This document shows, piece after piece, positions 1-7,632 of a stretch of DNA of 28,852 nucleotides; position 1 is the stretch's first letter; the number at the start of each line of letters is the position of its first letter. Source of the DNA: QAMX01 sp964515055 (GTDB taxonomy: Bacteria > Bacillota > Clostridia > Oscillospirales > QAMX01); contig CAZEUG010000021.1 of the NCBI GenBank assembly GCA_964515055.1, positions 1 to 28,852 on the forward strand, written 5' to 3'. Both the position numbers and the translations under genes were made by a program. The notes beneath the pieces are model-generated. The model was not told where the DNA came from and ran no database searches. It worked only from the letters and a program-made list of their open reading frames with translations.

Positions 1-574
1 TCAAACCGACTGCATCCACATCCGCGAGCGCAGCCGCACTCTGCAGCAGGACGGCACAGCTTTTCCCGGTTCGTGTAAAGCCGTCCTGCGCCGCTGCGAA
101 TGAAATCAGGATATATGCATCCGGCCGCTGCGCCTTGATTGCCTCAAAAACGGGAATCAGCGGCTCCAGCTCCGGCTGTGTTTCAAAAAGAAAATCGGAC
201 GCACCCAACGAAAGAAACGCGTTGGCAACCGCCAGATAATCGTCAGAAGTCCCCGACGCAATGGGGCCGATATCGGCAAAGACCCGCACCGGGGTATCCT
301 GAACGGCCTGACAGGCGAGGCTGTACCCGGCAGTCAGAAGCTGCCCCCAATCCTCAGCGGTCTCTTCCGCAAAAAAGACCGGATTGCAGGAAAACGTATT
401 GGTTTTGATGGCCTGTACCCCGGCCGCAATGTACTCCCGGTGAATCTGCAGCACTGTATCCGGATCCGTCCGGTTGGCCGTTTCACAGGGCACATCCGTT
501 TGTGCCAGTGCGGCATAATACGTGCCAAATGCGCCGTCAAATAAAAGGGAATCAGGCAAACTCTGAAAATTCAT
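1..574 (-). CDS. Homocysteine S-methyltransferase family protein (MetH N-terminal-like), 3' end cut by window edge
   Basis: The 191 N-terminal residues are readable before the window ends. They contain the opening barrel motif FDGAFGTYY (residues 12-20) and a CETANRTDPDTV...AIKTNTFSCNP stretch (about residues 30-65), which are typical of homocysteine S-methyltransferases such as the MetH N-terminal domain and YitJ. The family transfers a methyl group to homocysteine to form methionine. The zinc-binding cysteines lie later in the barrel, outside this window, so catalytic competence cannot be judged. The ATG at 574 is supported by a strong GGAGG ribosome site a few bases upstream. The gene starts 12 bases after the uridylyltransferase gene and is probably the last visible member of the pgi operon. 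Whether it is a short methyltransferase, a MetH-like multidomain protein or a fusion with methylenetetrahydrofolate reductase cannot be told from this fragment. Confidence 0.85.
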   Translation of the reverse strand, partial: MNFQSLPDSLLFDGAFGTYYAALAQTDVPCETANRTDPDTVLQIHREYIAAGVQAIKTNTFSCNPVFFAEETAEDWGQLLTAGYSLACQAVQDTPVRVFADIGPIASGTSDDYLAVANAFLSLGASDFLFETQPELEPLIPVFEAIKAQRPDAYILISFAAAQDGFTRTGKSCAVLLQSAAALADVDAVGL

Positions 575-586
575 GCAACCTCCTGC

Positions 587-1810
587 TCAATATCCGTTGG
601 CCTGCAAAAGTGCCAGCGCAGTGGCCGGACTGTCGGCGCCCGATGCGTTCTTGACCGGCGCGAATTCCCGTGTCCGTTCCACCTGTAAAATCGCCATGCG
701 CTCCAACGCGTGAAACGCGTCAAAAATAAAGCTCTCGAACTTCAGAGCGTTTGGCGCGGTCGGTCGAACCTGCTGATCCGAATGCGGATCCCAGAATGGA
801 ATCGCCTTGTGCGCCGTATGCATCGGCAGCCCGAGCTGACAGATCGACTGAACCGCATCCAGACGGAGGATGTGCGTGACAATGTTGGCATCCCCATACA
901 GCCATGCACCAGAAGCGTCCACCGCAGAACGCATCTCCGGCGTCAGCTCTGTGTATTCAATAACACAGGGCTTGCCGTCTCTCTGACAGAAAACGCCAAC
1001 CCGCTCATCGGGTGCGCCTTTGCAGACGGATTTGCTGGCACAGGGCGCACCATCTCGATCAAAGAAGCCGACGAACAACGGATCCGCCGGTTTGGCGAGC
1101 GCGTTGTCAATTCCGCAGAAAAAGACGTGAACCACACCGCGACGCGCCATGTCAACCAGTGCGCCAGACGCGTGCAGCGCGGCAAATACACCGCCATTCC
1201 CGTCGGGGCCTTCCGCAATCCGTCCACGGTCGGCCAGCAGGATTCGGCCGCTGGTATCCATGAGCGGCAAAACCGCCTGCTTGAAAAAGAAAACCTGCTG
1301 CTCCGAAAGGCCGAAAAATGCGTTCTCTTTGAAAAATGCAAGGGTCTGCTGCTCGTTTTCCACACTGGTCATCAGATACCACGGAATGACACCGCCTGTT
1401 TCGGCTTCCAGCTTCCGGATTCGCGCAGCCAGAAGACCAAACAGCGACGTCCCGATGCCGACGTCAAAGCACCCCTTCGGCCCGGCATAGCCGAGCCGCG
1501 TGCCCTGCCCACCGGCCATGGTGACCACCGCAACGGCACCATCATGAATCAGCGCACAGCCCCGCTCGGTCAGAACGGCAGCTTCCGCATCGGAAAACGA
1601 CTGCACGGAAACAGAGGGAGCGGGGGAGATGGTTCCGCCGAGCGTCGGCGAAGTGTCCGCAGCGCGGAAAAGCTGATTCAAATACGGCAAATCAAGCTGC
1701 TCCAGAGCATCCAGATAGGCGGAGCGGGTCGATTCGTCCAGATCGTCGATGCCATACAGCAGGTGTGACTGCCCAAAGGATGCAAGCCTGTCTTGCAAAG
1801 ATTCATTCAT
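587..1810 (-). CDS. UDPGP-family UTP-sugar-1-phosphate uridylyltransferase (UDP-GlcNAc pyrophosphorylase-like)
   Basis: This 407-residue protein has the UDPGP-family nucleotide-binding loop AGGQGTRLG at residues 99-107, followed by PKG at 111-113. It also has a GPDGNGGVF motif and a GIDNALAKPADP motif, which resemble the uridine- and sugar-binding segments of eukaryotic UAP1. The family joins UTP and a sugar 1-phosphate, usually N-acetylglucosamine 1-phosphate or glucose 1-phosphate, giving the UDP-sugar and pyrophosphate. UAP1 resemblance favours N-acetylglucosamine or N-acetylgalactosamine 1-phosphate as substrate, but this is inference. The type is unlike the usual bacterial GlmU. The first 8 bases overlap the end of the CCA-adding enzyme gene, implying coupled translation in the same operon. 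Location is cytoplasmic, with no signal peptide. Confidence 0.85.
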   Translation of the reverse strand: MNESLQDRLASFGQSHLLYGIDDLDESTRSAYLDALEQLDLPYLNQLFRAADTSPTLGGTISPAPSVSVQSFSDAEAAVLTERGCALIHDGAVAVVTMAGGQGTRLGYAGPKGCFDVGIGTSLFGLLAARIRKLEAETGGVIPWYLMTSVENEQQTLAFFKENAFFGLSEQQVFFFKQAVLPLMDTSGRILLADRGRIAEGPDGNGGVFAALHASGALVDMARRGVVHVFFCGIDNALAKPADPLFVGFFDRDGAPCASKSVCKGAPDERVGVFCQRDGKPCVIEYTELTPEMRSAVDASGAWLYGDANIVTHILRLDAVQSICQLGLPMHTAHKAIPFWDPHSDQQVRPTAPNALKFESFIFDAFHALERMAILQVERTREFAPVKNASGADSPATALALLQANGY

Positions 1811-3062
1811 AAAAAACAGTTCCCTTTCCGGATATCAAAGCATCCAGCTGATTCAAAAGGATGGCGCGGTCGTTTGGCAGCTGATCGTGCATCACAGCCT
1901 GTAAAAGCGCCTGAAGCAATTGACCGACAGCAGCGCCACGAATGCCGCGATGCAGCAAATCCGCACCGTTGACCGCCAGCTGCTGCAGCGTGCAGCAGTC
2001 TCCATCGGCCTGGATGCGATGAACGAGCTGAGCGGCCCTGAAAGCGGTAGCCGCGCCGTCGGCATCTGCATGAACCGAACGAATGGCGGTCTGCAAACGA
2101 ATCCAGCCCAGCAGCAGCTCAAAGCCGAGCTGACCGGCCTGCTCCCGCAACGCCGCCCGATCCGTGGGCAGCGGCTCCGAACACCGCTCCAAGAGCGTTC
2201 GAACGGCCTGCAAAAGGCGATTCGATAAACGCAGCCGCCGCAGCGCAGCCATCCCATCGTCAAACGGCAGCTGAAAACAGAGCGCCGCCAGACGGAGGGA
2301 AAAGGACGCCGGAAGCTGCTTGCAGACCTTCGCTGCAATTGCCAGCTCGCTGGCACTCAGCCGCTGAAGCTCTGGCAGACAGGTGTTCAGCACCGGTGCA
2401 TAAGAGACGATGACATCGGCAGCAGCCCGGCCGCACAGCAGCTTTTCCAGCTCAGAGGTGATTCGTTCGGCTGAAATCGCGGAAAGCAATGGCGCACAAG
2501 CAAAAAGCGCCTGCGCGGTTTCCGGCTCAATCGAAAATCCGAGCGACGATGCAAAACGCACGGCGCGCAGAACGCGCAAAGCATCCTCCGTCAATCGTTT
2601 CATCGGTTGACCGACACAGCGAATCAGACCGGCCTTCAGGTCTGCCACACCGCCAAAAAAATCCCGCAGGCCATCCGTTTCATTGTATGCCATGGCATTG
2701 ACGGTGAAATCCCGGCGGGCAGCGTCTTCATACAGGGAGCGCGTGAAGCAGACCGCATCCGGATGCCGCCCGTCGGTGTATCCGAGATCAACCCGATAGG
2801 TGGTCACCTCAAACGGAATCTGATCCAGAAGCACCGTGACCGTCCCATGCTGGATGCCGGTATCAAAAGTTGGCAAATCGGAAAAAATCGCCTGAATCTG
2901 CGCAGGCAGTGCGCTGGTTGTGATATCAATGTCGGTCGGCTGACGCCCGAGCAATGCGTCCCGAACGCAGCCGCCGACGATATAAGCTTCGGCACCGGCT
3001 GATTGCAGGCGCCGAAGCATTTCTTTTGTCTGCGGGGAAAGCGACTGGAAGAACGCGTTCAT
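1803..3062 (-). CDS. cca: CCA tRNA nucleotidyltransferase (class II, Gram-positive type)
   Basis: This 419-residue protein opens with the nucleotidyltransferase signature GGCVRD at residues 30-35 and the metal-binding DID at 44-46. These are followed by an RRDFTVNAMAYN motif and EDALRVLRAVRFA, the standard order of class II CCA-adding enzymes. The enzyme adds or repairs the 3' CCA of tRNAs using CTP and ATP. The C-terminal half is alpha-helical and less conserved, as expected for the neck, body and tail. No HD-domain metal motif was recognised, unlike the E. coli enzyme. The start codon overlaps the stop of the DUF6259-like gene (ATGA), and the 3' end overlaps the uridylyltransferase gene by 8 bases, so this housekeeping gene is embedded in a sugar-enzyme operon. 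Confidence 0.93.
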   Translation of the reverse strand: MNAFFQSLSPQTKEMLRRLQSAGAEAYIVGGCVRDALLGRQPTDIDITTSALPAQIQAIFSDLPTFDTGIQHGTVTVLLDQIPFEVTTYRVDLGYTDGRHPDAVCFTRSLYEDAARRDFTVNAMAYNETDGLRDFFGGVADLKAGLIRCVGQPMKRLTEDALRVLRAVRFASSLGFSIEPETAQALFACAPLLSAISAERITSELEKLLCGRAAADVIVSYAPVLNTCLPELQRLSASELAIAAKVCKQLPASFSLRLAALCFQLPFDDGMAALRRLRLSNRLLQAVRTLLERCSEPLPTDRAALREQAGQLGFELLLGWIRLQTAIRSVHADADGAATAFRAAQLVHRIQADGDCCTLQQLAVNGADLLHRGIRGAAVGQLLQALLQAVMHDQLPNDRAILLNQLDALISGKGTVFYE

Positions 3063-5092
3063 GCGCTGAACTCAGCCGACACCACAGCGAGTGGCTCCAG
3101 ACGCAGATGAAGTGTACCGTCTGCATCCATTGTCCCGTTCAGCCCGTTCGGAAGCTGCGCCCAATCCTCCGATTGCAGAGTCACCTCAGCGGCCTCCATC
3201 GACAGATTGACCACGAGCAGAACGCGCCGACCGTCCTCGCAGCGTTCCCAGATTCCGGCCAACACCGGCCGCTCCGAAATTGCCGTCGGTCGCCCGGCAC
3301 AGTGCCCGCAGAGATTCGGAAGCTCACACGAAACAACCGGCGGGCGCAGCATCTGCCCGGTGATGAAAAATTCATTCAGCCGATAACGGGTCTGGACAAG
3401 CTCGCGATAGAAATTCCGCTGCTCCGGTGCCCATGACAGATACTGCCCCGGAGAGCACCAGCCCATTGACTCGCCGTACAGGAAGGACTGTGCCGCAAAA
3501 ATGCGGACAGCTTCCATGTCCTGTGCACCTCCGTAGTTGCGGCCGAAGTAGGTGATATACCCGGCGTAGATGGCCGACAGCGCCGGAACCTGACCGTCAT
3601 GCGTCCAGTCCCAGGAAAGCATCCCGGACAGATGCCGCATATACGGCTCGCCGGTACACTCTGTCGTCAGCGTTTTGCCAAGCGGTGCAGTGCGTTGAAT
3701 GGCATCCAGCATGCGGTTGTACGCCTCTACCCACCAATCACCGCCGCCGGCGGGATGGTTGTGCGTCTCGTCACAGCAGAGCGCGGGCGGAGCCGCGGCA
3801 ATCTGGTCGATGTAAACGGCATCCGCATTCAATTCCTTCAGAATGCGGTCACAGACCGAACGAACTGTATCGTTCCAGACACCGCTCTGCGGACACATGA
3901 CAGCCAGACGGACATCGCTTCCGTCCGACTCCTTGGAGCCATACGTTTCCGAGATCACCTGCTGCTCTGCATCCTTGCACGCGCCGGGCCTGGCCAGCGT
4001 AGAAAAGAGCCAATCCGACGTGCCCTGATCCCGCGTATCCCAGAGCCGCCCGTTGATATAGGGCATCACGCGAATCCCATGCTCCTGTAAACGGTCAAAT
4101 GCGTGGGGAATGAAATCATGCGTCGGGAAATAGTGTGGATAATCGTTGTCAAACGGGATGCGGTGCCAGTTGTAGACGTGGATGGCGGAGGGCACACCGA
4201 GGTCTTCCGTTGCATGAATCAGCTGATCCACAGATGTGGTGCTGTTGCTCAGCCCACCGGACCACCAGTGTGGCGTTTCCCGCATCCAGCGCGGAACGTC
4301 CGGCCGACCGAATTCCGGGAGCCAGGGCGCTTCTGTGTGGACAAACGAGCGGTAGAGCAGCGTGGCGTCATACCAGTCCCCGTCAAAGAGCGCCCAGACC
4401 AGTCGTCCGCCGAGTGTCTGCGAATTTCTGGAATGCGTCAGGTCAGATGCTGGAACATCCGCAAACAGCGTCAGATGCGTTTCGTCTCCCTCCGGGCAAA
4501 CGTCATAGACCAGACGCTTCGTGGCCGCCGTGCGGTCATGCACACCGAGATACAGCCCGTGACGCGTGGCCTCATCATAGCAGGCCATGTATGCGGCAGA
4601 AACATGGATGGACGAATAAACGTGATCCCGCTTCAGCTTCTGCCCCGGCAGACCACGTACCAGAGCACCGGGGCCGAGCGGATAGAAAATGCAGGAAGTG
4701 TCGGAAACCAGCGTAATCGGCAGCTGCGGGTAGGTCAGGGACTGCAGCGACCAGTCCTCTGACAGCACCGAACAGGACACGCTCCATTCAATGGATGCAT
4801 TGTCCTTCGGCATCGCAGAAAGAAAGACCTGAATTTCCGGTCGATTGAAGGTCAGCTGTGTGCCGTCCGAAGAGACAAACAGAGACCAACCTGTCAGAGA
4901 GTCCAGCGTTTCAGTTTGGTTGTCAGAGAAATGCCGGACACAGAGCGAGAAAAGGGAAGCGCACCCGGAAAACCAGTCGGTCTTTGTGCGGGTATCGCGC
5001 AGCTGCGTCAGTGCGGCACCGTCAGCGAGACAGGTCAGTGTGACACAGAAATCCCGCGAACGGAGGAAAAAGGAACGTTTACCTGCTTGCAT
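3059..5092 (-). CDS. DUF6259-like TIM-barrel protein, putative intracellular glycoside hydrolase
   Basis: This 677-residue protein resembles the uncharacterised DUF6259 proteins. Residues 1 to about 255 look like a beta-rich N-terminal domain. Residues about 270-600 resemble a glycosidase barrel, with strands such as GIRVMPYINGRLWD (339-352), ADAVYIDQIA (423-432) and LTTECTGEP (474-482). Asp429 and Glu478 sit at the ends of predicted strands and are candidate catalytic acids; this is inference from barrel layout, not from a known mechanism. The last 70 or so residues look like a small beta domain. No signal peptide is visible, so it should act in the cytoplasm. ATG 5092 has an AGGGG ribosome site five bases upstream. 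The gene begins 35 bases after the aldose-epimerase-like gene and overlaps cca by four bases. The substrate is unknown. Confidence 0.65.
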   Translation of the reverse strand: MQAGKRSFFLRSRDFCVTLTCLADGAALTQLRDTRTKTDWFSGCASLFSLCVRHFSDNQTETLDSLTGWSLFVSSDGTQLTFNRPEIQVFLSAMPKDNASIEWSVSCSVLSEDWSLQSLTYPQLPITLVSDTSCIFYPLGPGALVRGLPGQKLKRDHVYSSIHVSAAYMACYDEATRHGLYLGVHDRTAATKRLVYDVCPEGDETHLTLFADVPASDLTHSRNSQTLGGRLVWALFDGDWYDATLLYRSFVHTEAPWLPEFGRPDVPRWMRETPHWWSGGLSNSTTSVDQLIHATEDLGVPSAIHVYNWHRIPFDNDYPHYFPTHDFIPHAFDRLQEHGIRVMPYINGRLWDTRDQGTSDWLFSTLARPGACKDAEQQVISETYGSKESDGSDVRLAVMCPQSGVWNDTVRSVCDRILKELNADAVYIDQIAAAPPALCCDETHNHPAGGGDWWVEAYNRMLDAIQRTAPLGKTLTTECTGEPYMRHLSGMLSWDWTHDGQVPALSAIYAGYITYFGRNYGGAQDMEAVRIFAAQSFLYGESMGWCSPGQYLSWAPEQRNFYRELVQTRYRLNEFFITGQMLRPPVVSCELPNLCGHCAGRPTAISERPVLAGIWERCEDGRRVLLVVNLSMEAAEVTLQSEDWAQLPNGLNGTMDADGTLHLRLEPLAVVSAEFSA

Positions 5093-5127
5093 GAAAACCC
5101 CTGCCTTTCATCGCATTTGTTGCTCGG

Positions 5128-6159
5128 TTACAGATCGTAGAAAGAAAGCTTGATCCGGTACGTCAGCTTCTGGAACGGGTTGATACGCAGAATGGTGCCG
5201 TTGACCCGCTCCGCTTCACGACCCATAATATACATATTGGCCGGTTCGATGCCAAGAGCATAGTCTCCGGAACGCATGGATTTCCACTCGCAGAGATTGG
5301 GCAGATTCTGCTGCTCATACGAAATGGCAGCACCGACGCCGAGCGTCGGGTTTTCAGCCCGAACCGTACACCAGCCGTTTGCATCAGCTTTCAGCTTCCG
5401 GAAGAAGACGTGCTCAAAGAAATCGTCTGCAGGCGGAATGATCGTCGAGGCTGCATCCAGTCCCTCCTCTGCTTCCGGCGTCCGAGCAATGCAGGTGTTC
5501 TCCGGAAAAATCAGCTTCAGATCCTCACTCAGGAAGGGGAATCCGAAGTTCATGTGGTACAGCAGGCAGAACTCTTCCTGCGTAAAGCCGATGTTTTCCA
5601 GCTCATCCGTGATGGTCAGGCTGTTTTCGCCGAGCGATGTTGCAATGGAACGGTGCAGAAGCAGGTTGTGCTGGAACAGTGCGCTTTCACGCATGGTGCC
5701 GCTGGCTTCGATTCGATATTCATCTCCGTCCCAGAATGCTCTGGCACAGAGATTTTCTGCGGGCGTGACGCCGATGTTGCCGTGGCACTGATGGAATGTG
5801 CCGTCATCCTCCACGCTCTCCGGACCGGCATTTAATAGTCCGGACGTGAAGAGCATCCCACCTGAAACGGTGCGCGAAAACTGACCGGGTACCGGCTGAC
5901 CGTACAGCTGGTTGGTGAGCCCGTTTTTGGACTGCTGGGACATGGTAATCCCTTTGTAGCGCAGCACGGGAATGTCCAGACACTTGTCCGGAAGCGCGAC
6001 AAATTCCAGCCCGCTGCCCGTGCGAAATTCGAGCGCAGAGGTCCCCTTGGCCTTGCCGCTGTCATATACCATTGGCGTGACACCGGCCATGTTGGAAGGA
6101 TTGCCGACGTAGCGAAGCAGCTCCTTGCGCGTATATTGTTTTCCAAACAGAGTTGCCAT
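5128..6159 (-). CDS. DUF4432 family protein (aldose 1-epimerase-like)
   Basis: This 343-residue protein matches the DUF4432 branch of the galactose-mutarotase-like superfamily. Characteristic pieces are EFRTGSGLEFVALPDKCLDIP near residues 45-65, the GGMLFTSGLLNAGP segment, FHQCHGNIG and the LLYHMNFGFPFL segment. Relatives are beta-sandwich proteins that bind free or phosphorylated sugars, and some are assigned as aldose or hexose epimerases. The exact reaction here is not determined by the sequence. The conserved histidines in HQCHGN and YHMNFG lie where mutarotases keep catalytic histidines. It is probably cytoplasmic. It lies 39 bases downstream of pgi and 35 bases upstream of the DUF6259-like gene, which suggests a role in presenting a sugar released by a glycosidase to central metabolism. 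Confidence 0.8.
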   Translation of the reverse strand: MATLFGKQYTRKELLRYVGNPSNMAGVTPMVYDSGKAKGTSALEFRTGSGLEFVALPDKCLDIPVLRYKGITMSQQSKNGLTNQLYGQPVPGQFSRTVSGGMLFTSGLLNAGPESVEDDGTFHQCHGNIGVTPAENLCARAFWDGDEYRIEASGTMRESALFQHNLLLHRSIATSLGENSLTITDELENIGFTQEEFCLLYHMNFGFPFLSEDLKLIFPENTCIARTPEAEEGLDAASTIIPPADDFFEHVFFRKLKADANGWCTVRAENPTLGVGAAISYEQQNLPNLCEWKSMRSGDYALGIEPANMYIMGREAERVNGTILRINPFQKLTYRIKLSFYDL

Positions 6160-6198
6160 CTGTTATAACCGCCTTTCTTTTCAGGTCTGTTGCGAATG

Positions 6199-7530
6199 TC
6201 AGCGGGCGAGACGTGCTTCCAGCGCAGCACGCTTGTCTTCGAAGCCTGGCTTGCCGATCAGGGCATACATATTCTGCTTGTAGGCCTCCACGCCGGGCTG
6301 GTTGAACGGGTTCACACCGAGCAGATAGCCGGACAGTCCGCAGGCAAATTCGAAGAAATAGACCAGCTCACCAAAGGTGTAGGCACTCGGTGCATCCAGT
6401 TCGACCGCAATGTTCGGAACGCCGCCGTCCACGTGCGCCAGAACGGTGCCGAGACGTGCCATCCGGTTCAGCTCATCCAGCTCTTTCCCGGCCATGAAGT
6501 TCAGACCATCCAGATTGTCTTCCGACATCGGGACCAAAATCTGCGAACCGGAACGGTCGAAGCTGACGACGGTTTCAAACAGATTGCGCATACCCTGCTG
6601 GATGTACTGCCCCATGGAGTGCAGATCGGCGGTCAAATCGACAGAGGCCGGGAAAATTCCCTGATTGTCCTTGCCTTCGCTTTCGCCGTACAGCTGCTTC
6701 CACCATTCGCCGACATAGCGGAACCGCGGTTCATAGGCGGCAATAATTTCGGTGGTGAAGCCCTTGCGGTAGAGCGCGTTGCGCGCCGCGGCATACTGCC
6801 AGGCCGGATTGTCAACGGACGGAACGGCCACACGGTCTGCCATAGCAGCAGCACCGTCCAGCATGGCCTGAATGTCGATCCCGGCCACCGCGATCGGCAG
6901 CAGACCGACCGGCGTCAGGACGGAGAAACGGCCGCCGACGTCATCCGGAATGACAAACGACGTATAGCCGAGCGAATCCGCCAGCGTTTTCAGCGCGCCG
7001 CGTGCGCGGTCGGTCGTTGCATAAATCCGGTTCTTTGCACCGTCAACGCCGTAGCGTTTTTCGATCAGCTCCCGGAAAATCCGGAAGGAAACGGCCGGTT
7101 CCGTTGTGGTGCCGGATTTCGAAATGACGTTGATGGAGTAATCGACACCGTCCAGCAGCCCGATCAGCTCCTCGGCCTGTGCGGCGGAGAGGGAGTTCCC
7201 GGCAAAGAAAATCTTCGGCGAACCCTTTCCGGCAGTCAGATTATAGTTGGGGGATTTGACAAACTCAATGGCGGCACGCGCTCCCAGATAGGAACCGCCG
7301 ATGCCGATGACCAGCAAAACGTCGGAGTCGGAGCGAATCTTGTCCGCAGCAGCCTGCACAGCGGCAACCTCTGCACGGTCGATGGTTTTCGGCAGAGAGA
7401 GCCAGCCTAAAAAATCATTTCCCAGACCGGTGTGGCCGACGAGTGTCGCGTGTGCGGCAGGCAGCTCCGCCATCACTTCATCGATGGGCGCAAAGGAACG
7501 CATATTTTGAACGGAAACGGATAATGACAT
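6199..7530 (-). CDS. pgi: Glucose-6-phosphate isomerase
   Basis: Both family signatures are present: DDVGGRFSVLTPVGLLP around residues 196-212 and GYLLGVNPFNQPGVEAYK around 401-418. The SIS-fold phosphate loop SKSGTTTEP is at 138-146. The enzyme interconverts glucose 6-phosphate and fructose 6-phosphate in glycolysis. At 443 residues it has the length of the compact Firmicutes form. The ATG at 7530 is chosen because an AGGAG site lies about 9 bases upstream. The longer frame starting at 7587 would translate through that ribosome site and add 19 atypical residues. A sigma-A-type promoter lies at 7586-7614, so pgi probably leads a minus-strand operon that continues into DUF4432, DUF6259-like, cca and uridylyltransferase genes. 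Confidence 0.96.
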   Translation of the reverse strand: MSLSVSVQNMRSFAPIDEVMAELPAAHATLVGHTGLGNDFLGWLSLPKTIDRAEVAAVQAAADKIRSDSDVLLVIGIGGSYLGARAAIEFVKSPNYNLTAGKGSPKIFFAGNSLSAAQAEELIGLLDGVDYSINVISKSGTTTEPAVSFRIFRELIEKRYGVDGAKNRIYATTDRARGALKTLADSLGYTSFVIPDDVGGRFSVLTPVGLLPIAVAGIDIQAMLDGAAAMADRVAVPSVDNPAWQYAAARNALYRKGFTTEIIAAYEPRFRYVGEWWKQLYGESEGKDNQGIFPASVDLTADLHSMGQYIQQGMRNLFETVVSFDRSGSQILVPMSEDNLDGLNFMAGKELDELNRMARLGTVLAHVDGGVPNIAVELDAPSAYTFGELVYFFEFACGLSGYLLGVNPFNQPGVEAYKQNMYALIGKPGFEDKRAALEARLAR

Positions 7531-7585
7531 AAATAACATCTCCTGAATTTGATATTCTGACTGTCTGAATGTCAGCAGCAGCAAC

Positions 7586-7614
7586 ATTATACCACATTTC
7601 CCGCACGTTTACAA
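7586..7614 (-). promoter_or_regulatory. Sigma-A-type promoter for pgi operon
   Basis: Read on the minus strand, TTGTAA and TATAAT are separated by 17 bases, with a TG one base before the -10 (extended -10). The transcript would begin about 50 bases before the pgi start codon. The -35 lies just past the GH92 stop codon, so the promoter separates pgi from the upstream glycoside hydrolase gene. Confidence 0.75.
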
Positions 7615-7632
7615 CAGCGGGAAACCGACGGA

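Noticed and set aside
710..1768. 352-codon plus-strand frame opposite the uridylyltransferase gene
   Set aside because: The minus-strand product has clear family motifs, while this frame is arginine-rich, without motifs, and a shadow of the real gene.
6190..7410. 406-codon plus-strand frame opposite pgi
   Set aside because: Pgi is certain from both signatures; the opposite frame shows no family features or start signals.
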